Origin: Mucilaginibacter kameinonensis
GTDB taxonomy: Bacteria > Bacteroidota > Bacteroidia > Sphingobacteriales > Sphingobacteriaceae
Direction: 5' to 3'
Assembly (NCBI RefSeq): GCF_003675385.1
Contig: NZ_RCWZ01000001.1
Coordinates: 1,515,740 to 1,579,739 of the forward strand
Length of the DNA: 64,000 bases
Shown here: positions 19,603-28,154 of the stretch, one piece after another
Layout of the letters: each line of letters starts with the position of its first letter
Numbering within the stretch: position 1 is the first letter of the stretch
The notes under the pieces: model-generated
Database searches by the model: none
Told to the model about the DNA's origin: nothing
The model's input: the letters and a program-made list of their open reading frames with translations, nothing else
Program-made: the position numbers and the translations under genes

Positions 19603-20778
19603 TTAATAAATACCATTCTGGTGGTTGATGAGCGATGCCGCTTGTTCCAGTGTCATGCCAAAATGATCGGCAATTAATTGGGGCGGGTTTGAGTTTAACC
19701 AATCGTTCATCGAAATTTCCTGGTAAACGGGGCTGTTGAATAATATGATCAGTTTCAGGGTTTCGGTTCCGGTATTTTCAATGAAGTGGCCGTATCCTTG
19801 TTTAATAAAGCCAACCATTCCTTTATGATAAGGCATGGTTTTTACCCGGCCATGCGAGCCAAAAATGCTTAACTCTCCTTTTCCTTCCATTACATATTGC
19901 CATTCGTCGGCGTTTGGGTGCCAGTGCAGTTCACGTATGGCTCCGGGTTCAATATTCATGCGCATAGATGTAATGGTATTTTGAATCGGGAACTCCAGCG
20001 ATGAAACAAGCTTTACCGAACCACCTTTAAATTCTTGAAAAATGCCTTCTTTTTCCATACTGAATTTATGCATGGAGTTGCTGAACGGAATAGCAGGGTT
20101 AATATTTTTTGGCCGGGGTTTCACCGCGATTTTTCCTAAGCCAATATAAAGCTCCTTTTTAGGCAGGCCTGCAAAAAAGCTGGTTGGTAGCCCGGTGTTT
20201 TTAGCCATAATAGCCGGCGAAACATGGCTTATCCAATCGGTTACGCTAAACGTACCGAATTCCGAAAAATGACCATTATCGAAACCCAACAGGAAATGGC
20301 AAGGCTTATCGCCCAAACATTGCAGCATATGCCCATGGCCTTTAGGGAAAAACCAAATATCCCCTTTTTCAAAATCATCGGTTGAGGTGGTGCCGTCGGG
20401 GGTAATTACGGTTGTCCTTACCGCGCCGTCCAATATATAAGCCCACTCGGCAGCAATGGAATGCCAGTGCATTTCGCGGAAAGCTCCCGGCTTAAGGTAC
20501 ATGGAAACACCGGCGATGCTTTGCGAAACCGGGAACTCTTCTACAGTTGCTTCTTTGGCCGAACCACCTGCTCCCTGGTAACCGGTGCTGCCATTTTCTA
20601 TATCGTAAACAAAATCCTCCAGTTCGGTTTCAGCTTTGGCCTGTCCTTTTGTCCCCGGTTTGCTTAGCGCGGCTTTAGCCTTTTCAGGCATAAGTGTACC
20701 AAGTCCTGTTGCAAGTACGGCAGCGCCCATAGCTGTTAATGATGCTGTTGAAAGAAATTCACGTCTTGTAGTTTCCAT
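19603..20778 (-). CDS. Tat-exported bicupin, oxalate decarboxylase family
   Basis: The 391-residue protein begins METTRREFLSTASLTAMGAA, a twin-arginine signal (RR at 5-6). Two cupin domains follow, each with a full metal site. The first has H104, H106, E111 and H150 (HWHSIAAEW, GHGH); the second has H285, H287, E292 and H331. This is the layout of Mn-dependent oxalate decarboxylases. The lid that holds the catalytic Glu in the Bacillus enzyme (SENS) reads SEFG here at 172-175, so the Glu is kept but its neighbours differ. Oxalate decarboxylation is likely but not certain. Tat export suggests it folds and takes up metal in the cytoplasm. A tatA-like gene is next in the operon. Confidence 0.85.
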   Translation of the reverse strand: METTRREFLSTASLTAMGAAVLATGLGTLMPEKAKAALSKPGTKGQAKAETELEDFVYDIENGSTGYQGAGGSAKEATVEEFPVSQSIAGVSMYLKPGAFREMHWHSIAAEWAYILDGAVRTTVITPDGTTSTDDFEKGDIWFFPKGHGHMLQCLGDKPCHFLLGFDNGHFSEFGTFSVTDWISHVSPAIMAKNTGLPTSFFAGLPKKELYIGLGKIAVKPRPKNINPAIPFSNSMHKFSMEKEGIFQEFKGGSVKLVSSLEFPIQNTITSMRMNIEPGAIRELHWHPNADEWQYVMEGKGELSIFGSHGRVKTMPYHKGMVGFIKQGYGHFIENTGTETLKLIILFNSPVYQEISMNDWLNSNPPQLIADHFGMTLEQAASLINHQNGIY

Positions 20779-21196
20779 AAATTGAATGTCTTTTGTTTTT
20801 CGAAGACGTTGTAAAATTCCGGAGTCGGAGATTGCATTCTTGACAACATTCGATGAACGGGCAGTACGTGTCGTTAAATTCCGGGGTGCCGTAAAAAATT
20901 GGCTGACTGTGTTCGGTGAACAGGCAAAACGTGTCGTTAAAGGTGTTTTTATGTGATGAAAATAATGGAGGCTATTTTCTGAGGCTGATTTTAAATTGCG
21001 TCTTTTCCTCAGATAGCTTTTGAATAATGAGTTCCGATCGGCTATCGATATCTATCGGCTCCCGGTCATTATTAAAGCAGTTGTTTAACGATTGTATTTG
21101 CCGATTCAACGAATCCTCTTTCCTATGCTTTGGAGGCCCCTATACTTTAGCTTAAGTGAAAAATATTACATAAAATTTAATTTAAAAACTACTATC
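20779..21196. other. Divergent promoter region with a two-copy direct repeat
   Basis: No gene is seen between the bicupin start and the ATG of the hydrolase at 21197. Two adjacent imperfect direct repeats occur, 20815-20876 and 20877-20939 (62 and 63 bases). They are best conserved in their last 28 bases, ending ACGTGTCGTTA in both copies. Their position between divergent genes suggests paired regulator sites. Confidence 0.55.
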
Positions 21197-22249
21197 ATGA
21201 ACAAATTACCATTGAGAAAACGCAACAGCCTGTGGGCTAAAATGAAACTGCTTTTTGTAGCATTGCCGCTAATGAGCTTTGACTCCGCGTATGCAGGTCA
21301 GGGCAAGGCAGGGATTGCAAATGTTAACAGTACACAAGTAATAAATCAATCCGCACCAATCAAACAGGTAAAGGCCGGGTTGTTAAATGTGGGTTATATT
21401 GAAGCAGGTCCTGCCAGCGGGGAAGCCGTAATACTCCTGCATGGCTGGCCTTATGATATATCCAGTTATAACGAGGTAACAAATATCCTTGCTGCAAAAG
21501 GGTACCATGTGCTGGTGCCATATCTGCGTGGTTATGGTACCACCACCTTCCTTTCGGCCTCAACTAAACGTAACGGACAACAGGCGGCCGTAGCAGAAGA
21601 TATTTTAGCATTTATGGATGCCCTGAAAATTAAAAAGGCAATCCTGGGCGGCTATGACTGGGGAGCACGTACTGCCGATATCATTGCCGCGATATGGCCG
21701 GAACGGGTAAAAGGTTTGGTATCGGTAAGTGGTTACCTGATCGGAAGCCAGGCCAGTAATAAAGCGCCACTTCCTCCTAAGGCCGAGTTTGCATGGTGGT
21801 ACCAATTCTATTTCGCAACAGAGCGGGGCGCTGCCGGATACGCGGCTAACACTGCTGCATTCAATAAGCTGATCTGGCAGTTGGCCTCTCCTAAATGGAA
21901 CTTCAGTGATTCAACCTACGAGCAGGCTGCCCAGGCATTTAATAATCCGGATCACGTTAAAGTGGTTATTGATAACTACCGCTGGAGGCTGGGCCTTACC
22001 CAGGGCGAACCGAAATACGATGCGCTTGAAAAGAAACTTGCCGCGGCTCCGGCTATTGGAGTGCCAACAGTAACGCTTGAAGGCGATGCTAACGGAGCGC
22101 CACATCCTGACCCGTCACAATACGCCAATAAGTTTAAAGGCAAGTACGTACACCATACCATTAACGGAGGCATAGGTCATGATCTGCCACAGGAAGCACC
22201 TCAAGCTTTTGCAGATGCCATTGTAGAAGTCGACAATTTAGCAAAGTAA
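21197..22249 (+). CDS. Exported alpha/beta hydrolase, epoxide hydrolase-like
   Basis: I start at ATG 21197, which gives a normal signal peptide (LLFVALPLMSFDSAYA), rather than at the upstream in-frame ATG at 21092; the mature protein follows in a 350-residue product. The fold is an alpha/beta hydrolase: oxyanion motif HGWP, nucleophile elbow GYDWGA with D154, and catalytic H328 in GIGHDLP. An Asp nucleophile is typical of epoxide hydrolases and haloalkane dehalogenases, not of esterases. The next genes encode a P460-type cytochrome and a lipoprotein on the same strand. Substrate unknown. Confidence 0.85.
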   Translation: MNKLPLRKRNSLWAKMKLLFVALPLMSFDSAYAGQGKAGIANVNSTQVINQSAPIKQVKAGLLNVGYIEAGPASGEAVILLHGWPYDISSYNEVTNILAAKGYHVLVPYLRGYGTTTFLSASTKRNGQQAAVAEDILAFMDALKIKKAILGGYDWGARTADIIAAIWPERVKGLVSVSGYLIGSQASNKAPLPPKAEFAWWYQFYFATERGAAGYAANTAAFNKLIWQLASPKWNFSDSTYEQAAQAFNNPDHVKVVIDNYRWRLGLTQGEPKYDALEKKLAAAPAIGVPTVTLEGDANGAPHPDPSQYANKFKGKYVHHTINGGIGHDLPQEAPQAFADAIVEVDNLAK

Positions 22250-22261
22250 CCCGTACAGCAT

Positions 22262-22295
22262 TTTATACCACCGGCTCTTTCGCCGGTGGTATAAA
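22262..22295 (+). other. Strong intercistronic hairpin
   Basis: A perfect 14-bp stem (TTTATACCACCGGC at 22262-22275 against 22282-22295) with a 6-base loop lies between the hydrolase and cytochrome genes. There is no T run after it on the plus strand. It may be a partial terminator or an mRNA stabilizer. Confidence 0.6.
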
Positions 22296-22312
22296 GTGAA
22301 AAACAAATTGTT

Positions 22313-23263
22313 ATGAAAAAAACACACCCAATAGCAAACCGCAGAGTTGTTTTTATTATCAGTGCATTGGCAGGCGGTTTTATTTTACTGCAGTCTGCAT
22401 CGCCGGCTATTGTTAATCCTCCGGCGACAAAGGAAATATCTGCCCCGGAAGAGGTTACCCGGATTTTAAAACAGGCCTGCTATGATTGCCATTCTAACGC
22501 TGCTGATCCGGCATGGTACGGCCGGATCGCACCGGCCTCTTTTTTTGTTGCACATGACATCAGGGAAGGCCGGTCACGATTTAATTTTTCTGAGTGGGAC
22601 AAGAACCCGCCTGTAATACAGGAACTATTGTTATGGGAAATGGTTAATGCCATAGAGGAAGGGAAAATGCCACTTAGCCGTTATAGCCTGCTGCATAGCG
22701 GTTCGCGGGTATCAGCGTCAGATCTTGCAATACTTAAAAAGTATGTTAATACGCTACCCGGAAGGCATAAAGTTGATACAGCCAGAATTGTGAAGCCGGA
22801 CACTATTACCTCAAAACTGGCTGATGCAAAGCCGTCGCAAATTCCCGTTTCCCTAAATGGCGTTCCTTACTACGCTGATTATAAAAATTGGAGGATCATC
22901 AGTGTAACAGATAAATATGATGGCGGAAGTATGCGTGTAGTATACGCCAATGCTATTATGTACAATGCTATAAAATCAAAAAAAATGCCTTTCCCGGATG
23001 GAGCTATAATGGTTAAAGCCGTTTGGGGCAAGCAGCAGGAAAGCAGCGATGGCATAGTAAGGCCCGGCAATTTTCAAAATGTGCAGGTTATGGTAAAGGA
23101 TAGTAGGAAATATGCGGCGACCGAAGGTTGGGGATTTGCCAAATTCGATGGGTTCGGACTGAAGCCATACGGAAAAACCGCGATTTTTGACAGGACCTGT
23201 ATCAATTGCCATAGGTTACTGGCTCCTGAAAGCGATTTCGTCTTTAATGTTCCCACCAAATAA
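22313..23263 (+). CDS. Haem-binding domain plus cytochrome P460-type protein
   Basis: The 316-residue exported protein has an N-terminal hydrophobic signal/anchor at about 10-30. A small haem-binding domain with CYDCH (C56-H60) follows, then the typical SNAADPAWYGRIAPASFF. The C-terminal half is P460-like: YADYKNWRIISV, then MPFPDGAIMVKAVWGK, GWGFAKFDG, and a second haem site CINCH (C296-H300). P460 proteins carry a cross-linked haem and oxidize or bind nitrogen species such as hydroxylamine or NO; the enzyme activity here is not proven. It lies between an exported hydrolase and a lipoprotein gene that starts 32 bases downstream. Confidence 0.88.
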   Translation: MKKTHPIANRRVVFIISALAGGFILLQSASPAIVNPPATKEISAPEEVTRILKQACYDCHSNAADPAWYGRIAPASFFVAHDIREGRSRFNFSEWDKNPPVIQELLLWEMVNAIEEGKMPLSRYSLLHSGSRVSASDLAILKKYVNTLPGRHKVDTARIVKPDTITSKLADAKPSQIPVSLNGVPYYADYKNWRIISVTDKYDGGSMRVVYANAIMYNAIKSKKMPFPDGAIMVKAVWGKQQESSDGIVRPGNFQNVQVMVKDSRKYAATEGWGFAKFDGFGLKPYGKTAIFDRTCINCHRLLAPESDFVFNVPTK

Positions 23264-23294
23264 ATCACTAATCTGTAAACTAAAATATAAGATC

Positions 23295-23753
23295 ATGTTG
23301 AAAGTAATTTCATGCACATTATCTGTAGCGCTGCTATGTGGGGCCTGTCAGCAAAAAAAGAATGCTGTGCTGGCCCCCGAATATCTATATGAGGTTAAAA
23401 ACCAGAAACCTATTTGTTCATTGATCGACAATAAAAAAGGTAATATCCTAATGCTTTATGGAAATGATATTGCGCTGTGTGCAGCCAATTACCCGGTTGC
23501 GAAGCAGTTGCCCGGCGCATATTATACCCTGGTAACATGGAAACAAAAGCAAATGCCAAGCTGGTACGGCACCAATATGAATGGTGAAATTTATACTGTT
23601 GAAACCCTTAAAATTTCGCAGACTGACATAGAGCCGCTCAAATCCGATTATCAGTTTGTGCCTGGCAGTTCATATATTTCAACTGTTGCACGGCCTGACC
23701 GCAACGAGCGGATTCGTTTTATAATAGATCAGCGGGCTGCCGTATTACCCTAA
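23295..23753 (+). CDS. Small putative lipoprotein
   Basis: I start at ATG 23295, which gives a lipoprotein signal ending in LCGAC, rather than at the longer upstream frame that runs into the cytochrome gene. The product has 152 residues. The rest is soluble and shows no family I recognise; phrases such as YTLVTWKQKQMPSWYGTNMNGEI suggest a compact periplasmic domain. It follows the P460 gene by 31 bases and ends before a strong terminator, so it is probably the last gene of that operon and may be an accessory to the cytochrome. Confidence 0.75.
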   Translation: MLKVISCTLSVALLCGACQQKKNAVLAPEYLYEVKNQKPICSLIDNKKGNILMLYGNDIALCAANYPVAKQLPGAYYTLVTWKQKQMPSWYGTNMNGEIYTVETLKISQTDIEPLKSDYQFVPGSSYISTVARPDRNERIRFIIDQRAAVLP

Positions 23754-23799
23754 AGCGGAGGGTATTTTACTGCAGGGATCGAAAAGCTTTCTCTAAATA

Positions 23800-23830
23800 A
23801 AAAGGCTAATGCACATCGCATTAGCCTTTT
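23800..23830. terminator. Bidirectional terminator between convergent operons
   Basis: AAAAGGCTAATGC (23800-23812) and its exact complement (23818-23830) form a 13-bp stem with a 5-base loop and T/A runs on both sides. It serves the lipoprotein gene on the plus strand and the efflux operon on the minus strand. Confidence 0.88.
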
Positions 23831-23877
23831 TATTTAAACCATCATGAAGCAACGGCTCATGATGGGTAATTTGGTGT

Positions 23878-24963
23878 TTATCTTTTTACATTGATCGGTG
23901 CACCCTCCTTTAGTTCATCGGTAGCATTGGTAACCAATATATCGCCTGTATGCAGCTTGCCATAAACTTCGAGGCTGTCGGCCGTTTCTCTTCCCTTTTG
24001 CACGTCAACCCATTGCGCTTTGTTGTTAACAACCTTTATCACAAATACCCGCTGTGAGTTTTGTGTCACTGCGCTTTGAGGCACAATAAAGGTTTTTTGT
24101 GTGTTGTTGAGTTGAAGGCTTACCTGGGCAAACATACCCGGCAATAACTGCCTGTCATTGTTAACAATATCCATCTGCATCTGCTCTGTCCTGAGTGTTT
24201 GATCCATACTTCCCGATTTCCGGTTCACTACAGCTGCAAATTGCTTCCCTGGTAATGTCTTTACCGAAAAATGAACGGTATCCTTATCGGTGAAATAAGC
24301 TGTTGCTGCTTCCGGTACATCTACAACCAGCCGTAATTTGGTTTGTTGCTGAAGGGTGAGCATCGGTTTATTGGAGCTTTTGTCTGATGGGGTAACGTAA
24401 GCTCCCGCATACACATTACGTGAGCTGATCACGCCGTCAAACGGGGCCCTTACTTCAAGATAATCTTTTAAATCGCCTGACAGTTGGTAGGCAGATCTGG
24501 CAGCGAGCAGGGAAGCGCTATCGGCACTCATTTTGGCATGCGCCAGTTCAAGGTCATTGGGTGATATGGTGCCCGGGGTCCGGCTCGTTCTGTAAAGCCG
24601 GTCATAGGTAGCTTTACTACCGCGATAAATTGCTTCTTTGGTATGAAGATCTTCTTGCGACTGCTTAAGCGCGGCAATCATTTCCGGAGCTTCAAGCGTA
24701 ATGAGCAACTGGCCCTTATGCACCTGGCTACCGATATCTACCGTCATCGTTTTGATGAACCCATTTACTTTGGCGTAAAGGTCGACAGCTTGATAGGGTT
24801 GAAGCACACCTGGAATGCTCATACTGGTATGTAGATCACCTTCCCGAAGCCTGATAACCGGGGTTGTTTGTATGGTTTGCACAGGTTGCTTATTTTGATT
24901 ACTTCCGCATGAGGCAAACAGGCTACCGGCCAGCATGCACAGGATATATTGATATGATTTCAT
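23878..24963 (-). CDS. RND efflux periplasmic adaptor (membrane fusion protein), lipoprotein
   Basis: The 361-residue protein has a lipoprotein signal (GSLFASCGS). The adaptor order is visible: barrel-sandwich lipoyl half (DLYAKVNGFIKTMTVDIGSQ, VHKGQLLITLEAPEM), alpha-helical hairpin at about 100-160, second lipoyl half (APFDGVISSRNVYAGAYV), beta-barrel (LRLVVDVPEAATAYF), and the membrane-proximal domain (VPQSAVTQNSQRVFVI). It bridges the RND pump and the TolC-type channel. It is the last gene of the operon, 12 bases after the pump gene. Confidence 0.93.
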   Translation of the reverse strand: MKSYQYILCMLAGSLFASCGSNQNKQPVQTIQTTPVIRLREGDLHTSMSIPGVLQPYQAVDLYAKVNGFIKTMTVDIGSQVHKGQLLITLEAPEMIAALKQSQEDLHTKEAIYRGSKATYDRLYRTSRTPGTISPNDLELAHAKMSADSASLLAARSAYQLSGDLKDYLEVRAPFDGVISSRNVYAGAYVTPSDKSSNKPMLTLQQQTKLRLVVDVPEAATAYFTDKDTVHFSVKTLPGKQFAAVVNRKSGSMDQTLRTEQMQMDIVNNDRQLLPGMFAQVSLQLNNTQKTFIVPQSAVTQNSQRVFVIKVVNNKAQWVDVQKGRETADSLEVYGKLHTGDILVTNATDELKEGAPINVKR

Positions 24964-24975
24964 GATTTCTTTTTT

Positions 24976-27900
24976 TTATGAGTTTTTAGGATCGAAGTAT
25001 ACACTTAGCTGGTCGTCAGGATCGAGCGAAACACTGTTGGTGGTTGACTTTTGTTGCACCAGGTAAAAGATTACCGGCAAAATGAACAGGGAAACAAAAG
25101 TTGATGCAATTAGCCCGCCTATAACAGCCCTGCCCAAAGGAGCTGTTTGTCCGCCGGCTTCACCCAGTCCGGTTGCCATTGGGATCATGCCCGCAATCAT
25201 GGCAATGGTGGTCATCAGGATTGGCCTGAGCCTTAATTCCATCGCTTCAATAGCTGATTCCATGGCATTTTTACCGCTTTTCCTGATTTCTTCTGCATTA
25301 GAAATTAACAGGATAGCATTGGAAACAGAAACCCCGACAGACATGATTATACCCATGTATGATTGGAGGTTGAGGCTTGACCCCGTTGCAAGCAAAATGA
25401 GCAGGGAGCCAACCAATACGCCTGGTATCGCTGTAATAACAGTAAAGCCTAAGCGGAACGACTGATAATTTGCAGACAGCATCAGCAATAAAACGATAAT
25501 AGTAATCAACAAACCGGATTGCAGGCTGGCGAGCGTCTGGTCAAGCAGGATAGTTAATCCCCTTACCTCTACCGAAATTCCGCGAGGTGGTGTGTTGCTG
25601 TTTTTCAGGATCTTATTTACAGCTGCCGAGGCGGAGCCGAGGTCTTTATTATAAATATTAGCTATTATTGATAAGTAGCGTGTAGCCCCCTTACGGTCAT
25701 ATTCGCCTACTATCGGCTGCATGTTAAAGGTGCAAACATCGCCGAGTACAGGCCTTGCGCTGTTCTTGAATATCGGAACCTCGGCAAGGTCGTCAAGGCT
25801 GCCCATATCGGGTTGCGGTATCTCCACCTGCACGTTATAGGAATTGGCATTGGTTTGATCAAGCCATAAAATCTTATCAGTAAAGCGGCTGGATGATGTG
25901 GCCTGGGTAATACAATTGCTAACCTGTGTCATGGTAAGGCCCATCTGTGTTACTTTGTCACGGTCAATATTGATATGGATCGCCGGGCTTTTCAACTGCT
26001 CTTTCAGTTGCACATCCCTTAAAAACGGAACCTGTTTCAACTGCGATATCAGGGTATCTGCATACTGCTGCCCCTGGGCTATATCTTTACCAATTACAGC
26101 TATCTCGACAGGTGTAGATGAACCCTGGCTCATGATCTTGCTGGTTAAATCAATCGGCTCGAATGATAGTGTCACATCCGGCATGGCTTTATGAAGCGCT
26201 TTCCGCAGGTTTTCCTTAACATCCTGGATGTTTTCCTTGTAATTGTCGCTCAGGTTAACCTGCATAACAATCTCGTTAGAAGAACTCATAAACAAAATGA
26301 CCGGCAAAGTTGGAAACGAAGAAGGGTGCTGCCCTGCAAAAGCAGATATAATATCAACATTGTTTTTACCTACAGTTTGATATAATACCTGTTGGGCTTC
26401 AAGCATCGTTTTTTCGGTTTGCTCAAGCCTGGTTCCCTGTGGTGCCCTGATCCGGACCTGGAATTGCCCGCTGTTTAGTTTAGGCAGGATATCCTTACCT
26501 ATTATGGATACGCTGAAGCCAACTATGATGAAAGAAATGGCCACGTAAAGCACGACACTTGCGCGGCTGCGGCTCATCATCCATTTTACTATTTGCACGC
26601 AGGCTGCCTTAAACCGGTCGAACCGGTTTGGCTTATCCGCTGTTTGGGGTTTTTCTTCATGATGTTTCGGAACTTTAAGTACCCAGTTGGCCAATACAGG
26701 CACAAGCGTTTGTGATAAAAGGAATGCTGCTATCATGGAAAATCCTACTGCTAATGACAAGGGTAGGAACATGCCCTGGGGTACGCCGGTCATGAAAAAG
26801 GCAGGCACAAAAACTGCCAGGATGCTAAGGAGGATCAGGAGTTTTGGCAGTGCAATCTCTTCACAGGCGTCGGCTACGGCGCGGGCCTTTTTCTTGCCCA
26901 TTTCCATATGCCTGTGAATATTTTCAATCGTCACGGTCGACTCATCTACCAGGATACCGATAGCCAGCGCAAGACCGCTCAGCGTCATGATGTTCAGCGT
27001 TTGCCCAAACAGCTTCAACACCAGTGTGCCTATAATTACAGAAAGTGGGATATTCACCACTACGATAAAGGCGCTTCTCTTATCGCGTAAAAACAGCAAT
27101 ACCATTAATCCTGCCAGGATGGCTCCTGTAACACCTTCGCTGATAAGACTTTTTACCGCGTTGATCACGTAAACGGACTCATCAAACTCAAACTTTAAAG
27201 AAACATCCGGCGGCAAAAGGCTTTGCATATTTGGAATTGCCTTTTTCAAATCCTGCACTACCGACCATGTGGAGGCGCTGGAAGCCTTGATTACGGGGAT
27301 GTAAATCGCTCTTTTACCATTAATGTAAGCAAAGCCGGTAGTAATATCAGCCCCATCTACCACCCTTGCCACATCTTTAAGATAGATGGTTGCTCCATTT
27401 TGATAAAGCAGCGGAATTTTTTCAAAGTCCTTAACCTTGTTCAATACGGTATTGGAAGGTGTTAGGTAGGAGGTACGCCCGATGCTGACGGTTCCTGCCG
27501 GCGAGATATGGTTGTTATCCTTTATAGCCGCGGTGATCTGGTCGGCAGTTACACCATGGCTGCGCATCAGGTCTGGGTCAACATTAATAACAACAGTTCT
27601 GGCATTACCGCCAATAGGTGGTGGCGAGGTTAGACCGGCAATTTTAGAAAAGTTGGGCCTGACATATAAACTGGCCAAATCCTGCAGCTCGTTGTTACTA
27701 CGTTTCGAGCTACTGATAGTCAACTGTCCTACAGGTAACGTAGAGGCATCAAAGCGAATAATGATGGGCGGCGGGGTTCCCGGAGGCATTTCGGCGAAAG
27801 CCCTGTTGGTAAGCGAGGTAACTTCTGCCGCCGCCTGCGCCATGTTTGTACCATCATAAAAACTCAGCTTGAGTAAGCTCAAGCCTTCTATGTTATTGGT

Positions 27901-28143
27901 TTCTATTGATTTGATACCACTTACATATAGGTATAAGTTTTGATAATTGGTAGAAACAAAGCCCTCCATTTGCTGGGGCGACATGCCCCCGTAAGGTTGC
28001 GAAACGTATATGGTAGGCAGGTTAATGTTCGGAAAAATATCAATATTGATTTTTGTGGCGGCAATTATCCCCGCCAGCACTACGCCAATTACAACGACAA
28101 TCACCGTTATTGGCTTCCTTAATGAAGATTGAATAAGATTCAT
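24976..28143 (-). CDS. RND efflux transporter, inner-membrane permease
   Basis: The 1055-residue protein has the AcrB layout: TM1 at about 10-30, two large periplasmic loops, and twelve TMs. The relay motif in TM4 reads GILVDESTVTIENIHRH, so the usual Asp-Asp pair is Asp-Glu. The TM10 motif reads SVGVSVSNAILLIS, where the relay Lys of AcrB (K940) is replaced by Ser. This pattern occurs in a separate clade of RND pumps, so it need not be a defect. Substrate is unknown. The adaptor and TolC genes flank it with 12 and 11 bases. Confidence 0.93.
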   Translation of the reverse strand: MNLIQSSLRKPITVIVVVIGVVLAGIIAATKINIDIFPNINLPTIYVSQPYGGMSPQQMEGFVSTNYQNLYLYVSGIKSIETNNIEGLSLLKLSFYDGTNMAQAAAEVTSLTNRAFAEMPPGTPPPIIIRFDASTLPVGQLTISSSKRSNNELQDLASLYVRPNFSKIAGLTSPPPIGGNARTVVINVDPDLMRSHGVTADQITAAIKDNNHISPAGTVSIGRTSYLTPSNTVLNKVKDFEKIPLLYQNGATIYLKDVARVVDGADITTGFAYINGKRAIYIPVIKASSASTWSVVQDLKKAIPNMQSLLPPDVSLKFEFDESVYVINAVKSLISEGVTGAILAGLMVLLFLRDKRSAFIVVVNIPLSVIIGTLVLKLFGQTLNIMTLSGLALAIGILVDESTVTIENIHRHMEMGKKKARAVADACEEIALPKLLILLSILAVFVPAFFMTGVPQGMFLPLSLAVGFSMIAAFLLSQTLVPVLANWVLKVPKHHEEKPQTADKPNRFDRFKAACVQIVKWMMSRSRASVVLYVAISFIIVGFSVSIIGKDILPKLNSGQFQVRIRAPQGTRLEQTEKTMLEAQQVLYQTVGKNNVDIISAFAGQHPSSFPTLPVILFMSSSNEIVMQVNLSDNYKENIQDVKENLRKALHKAMPDVTLSFEPIDLTSKIMSQGSSTPVEIAVIGKDIAQGQQYADTLISQLKQVPFLRDVQLKEQLKSPAIHINIDRDKVTQMGLTMTQVSNCITQATSSSRFTDKILWLDQTNANSYNVQVEIPQPDMGSLDDLAEVPIFKNSARPVLGDVCTFNMQPIVGEYDRKGATRYLSIIANIYNKDLGSASAAVNKILKNSNTPPRGISVEVRGLTILLDQTLASLQSGLLITIIVLLLMLSANYQSFRLGFTVITAIPGVLVGSLLILLATGSSLNLQSYMGIIMSVGVSVSNAILLISNAEEIRKSGKNAMESAIEAMELRLRPILMTTIAMIAGMIPMATGLGEAGGQTAPLGRAVIGGLIASTFVSLFILPVIFYLVQQKSTTNSVSLDPDDQLSVYFDPKNS

Positions 28144-28154
28144 GATCGTTGTAT

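Noticed and set aside
21092..21196. Upstream in-frame ATG for the epoxide-hydrolase-like protein
   Set aside because: It would put 35 residues before a clear signal peptide, so the ATG at 21197 is preferred.
23187..23294. Long frame start for the small lipoprotein inside the cytochrome gene
   Set aside because: The lipoprotein signal begins exactly at ATG 23295.
26687..28122. Several plus-strand open frames opposite the RND pump gene
   Set aside because: They are antisense shadows of a clear 1055-residue pump and have no protein-like features.
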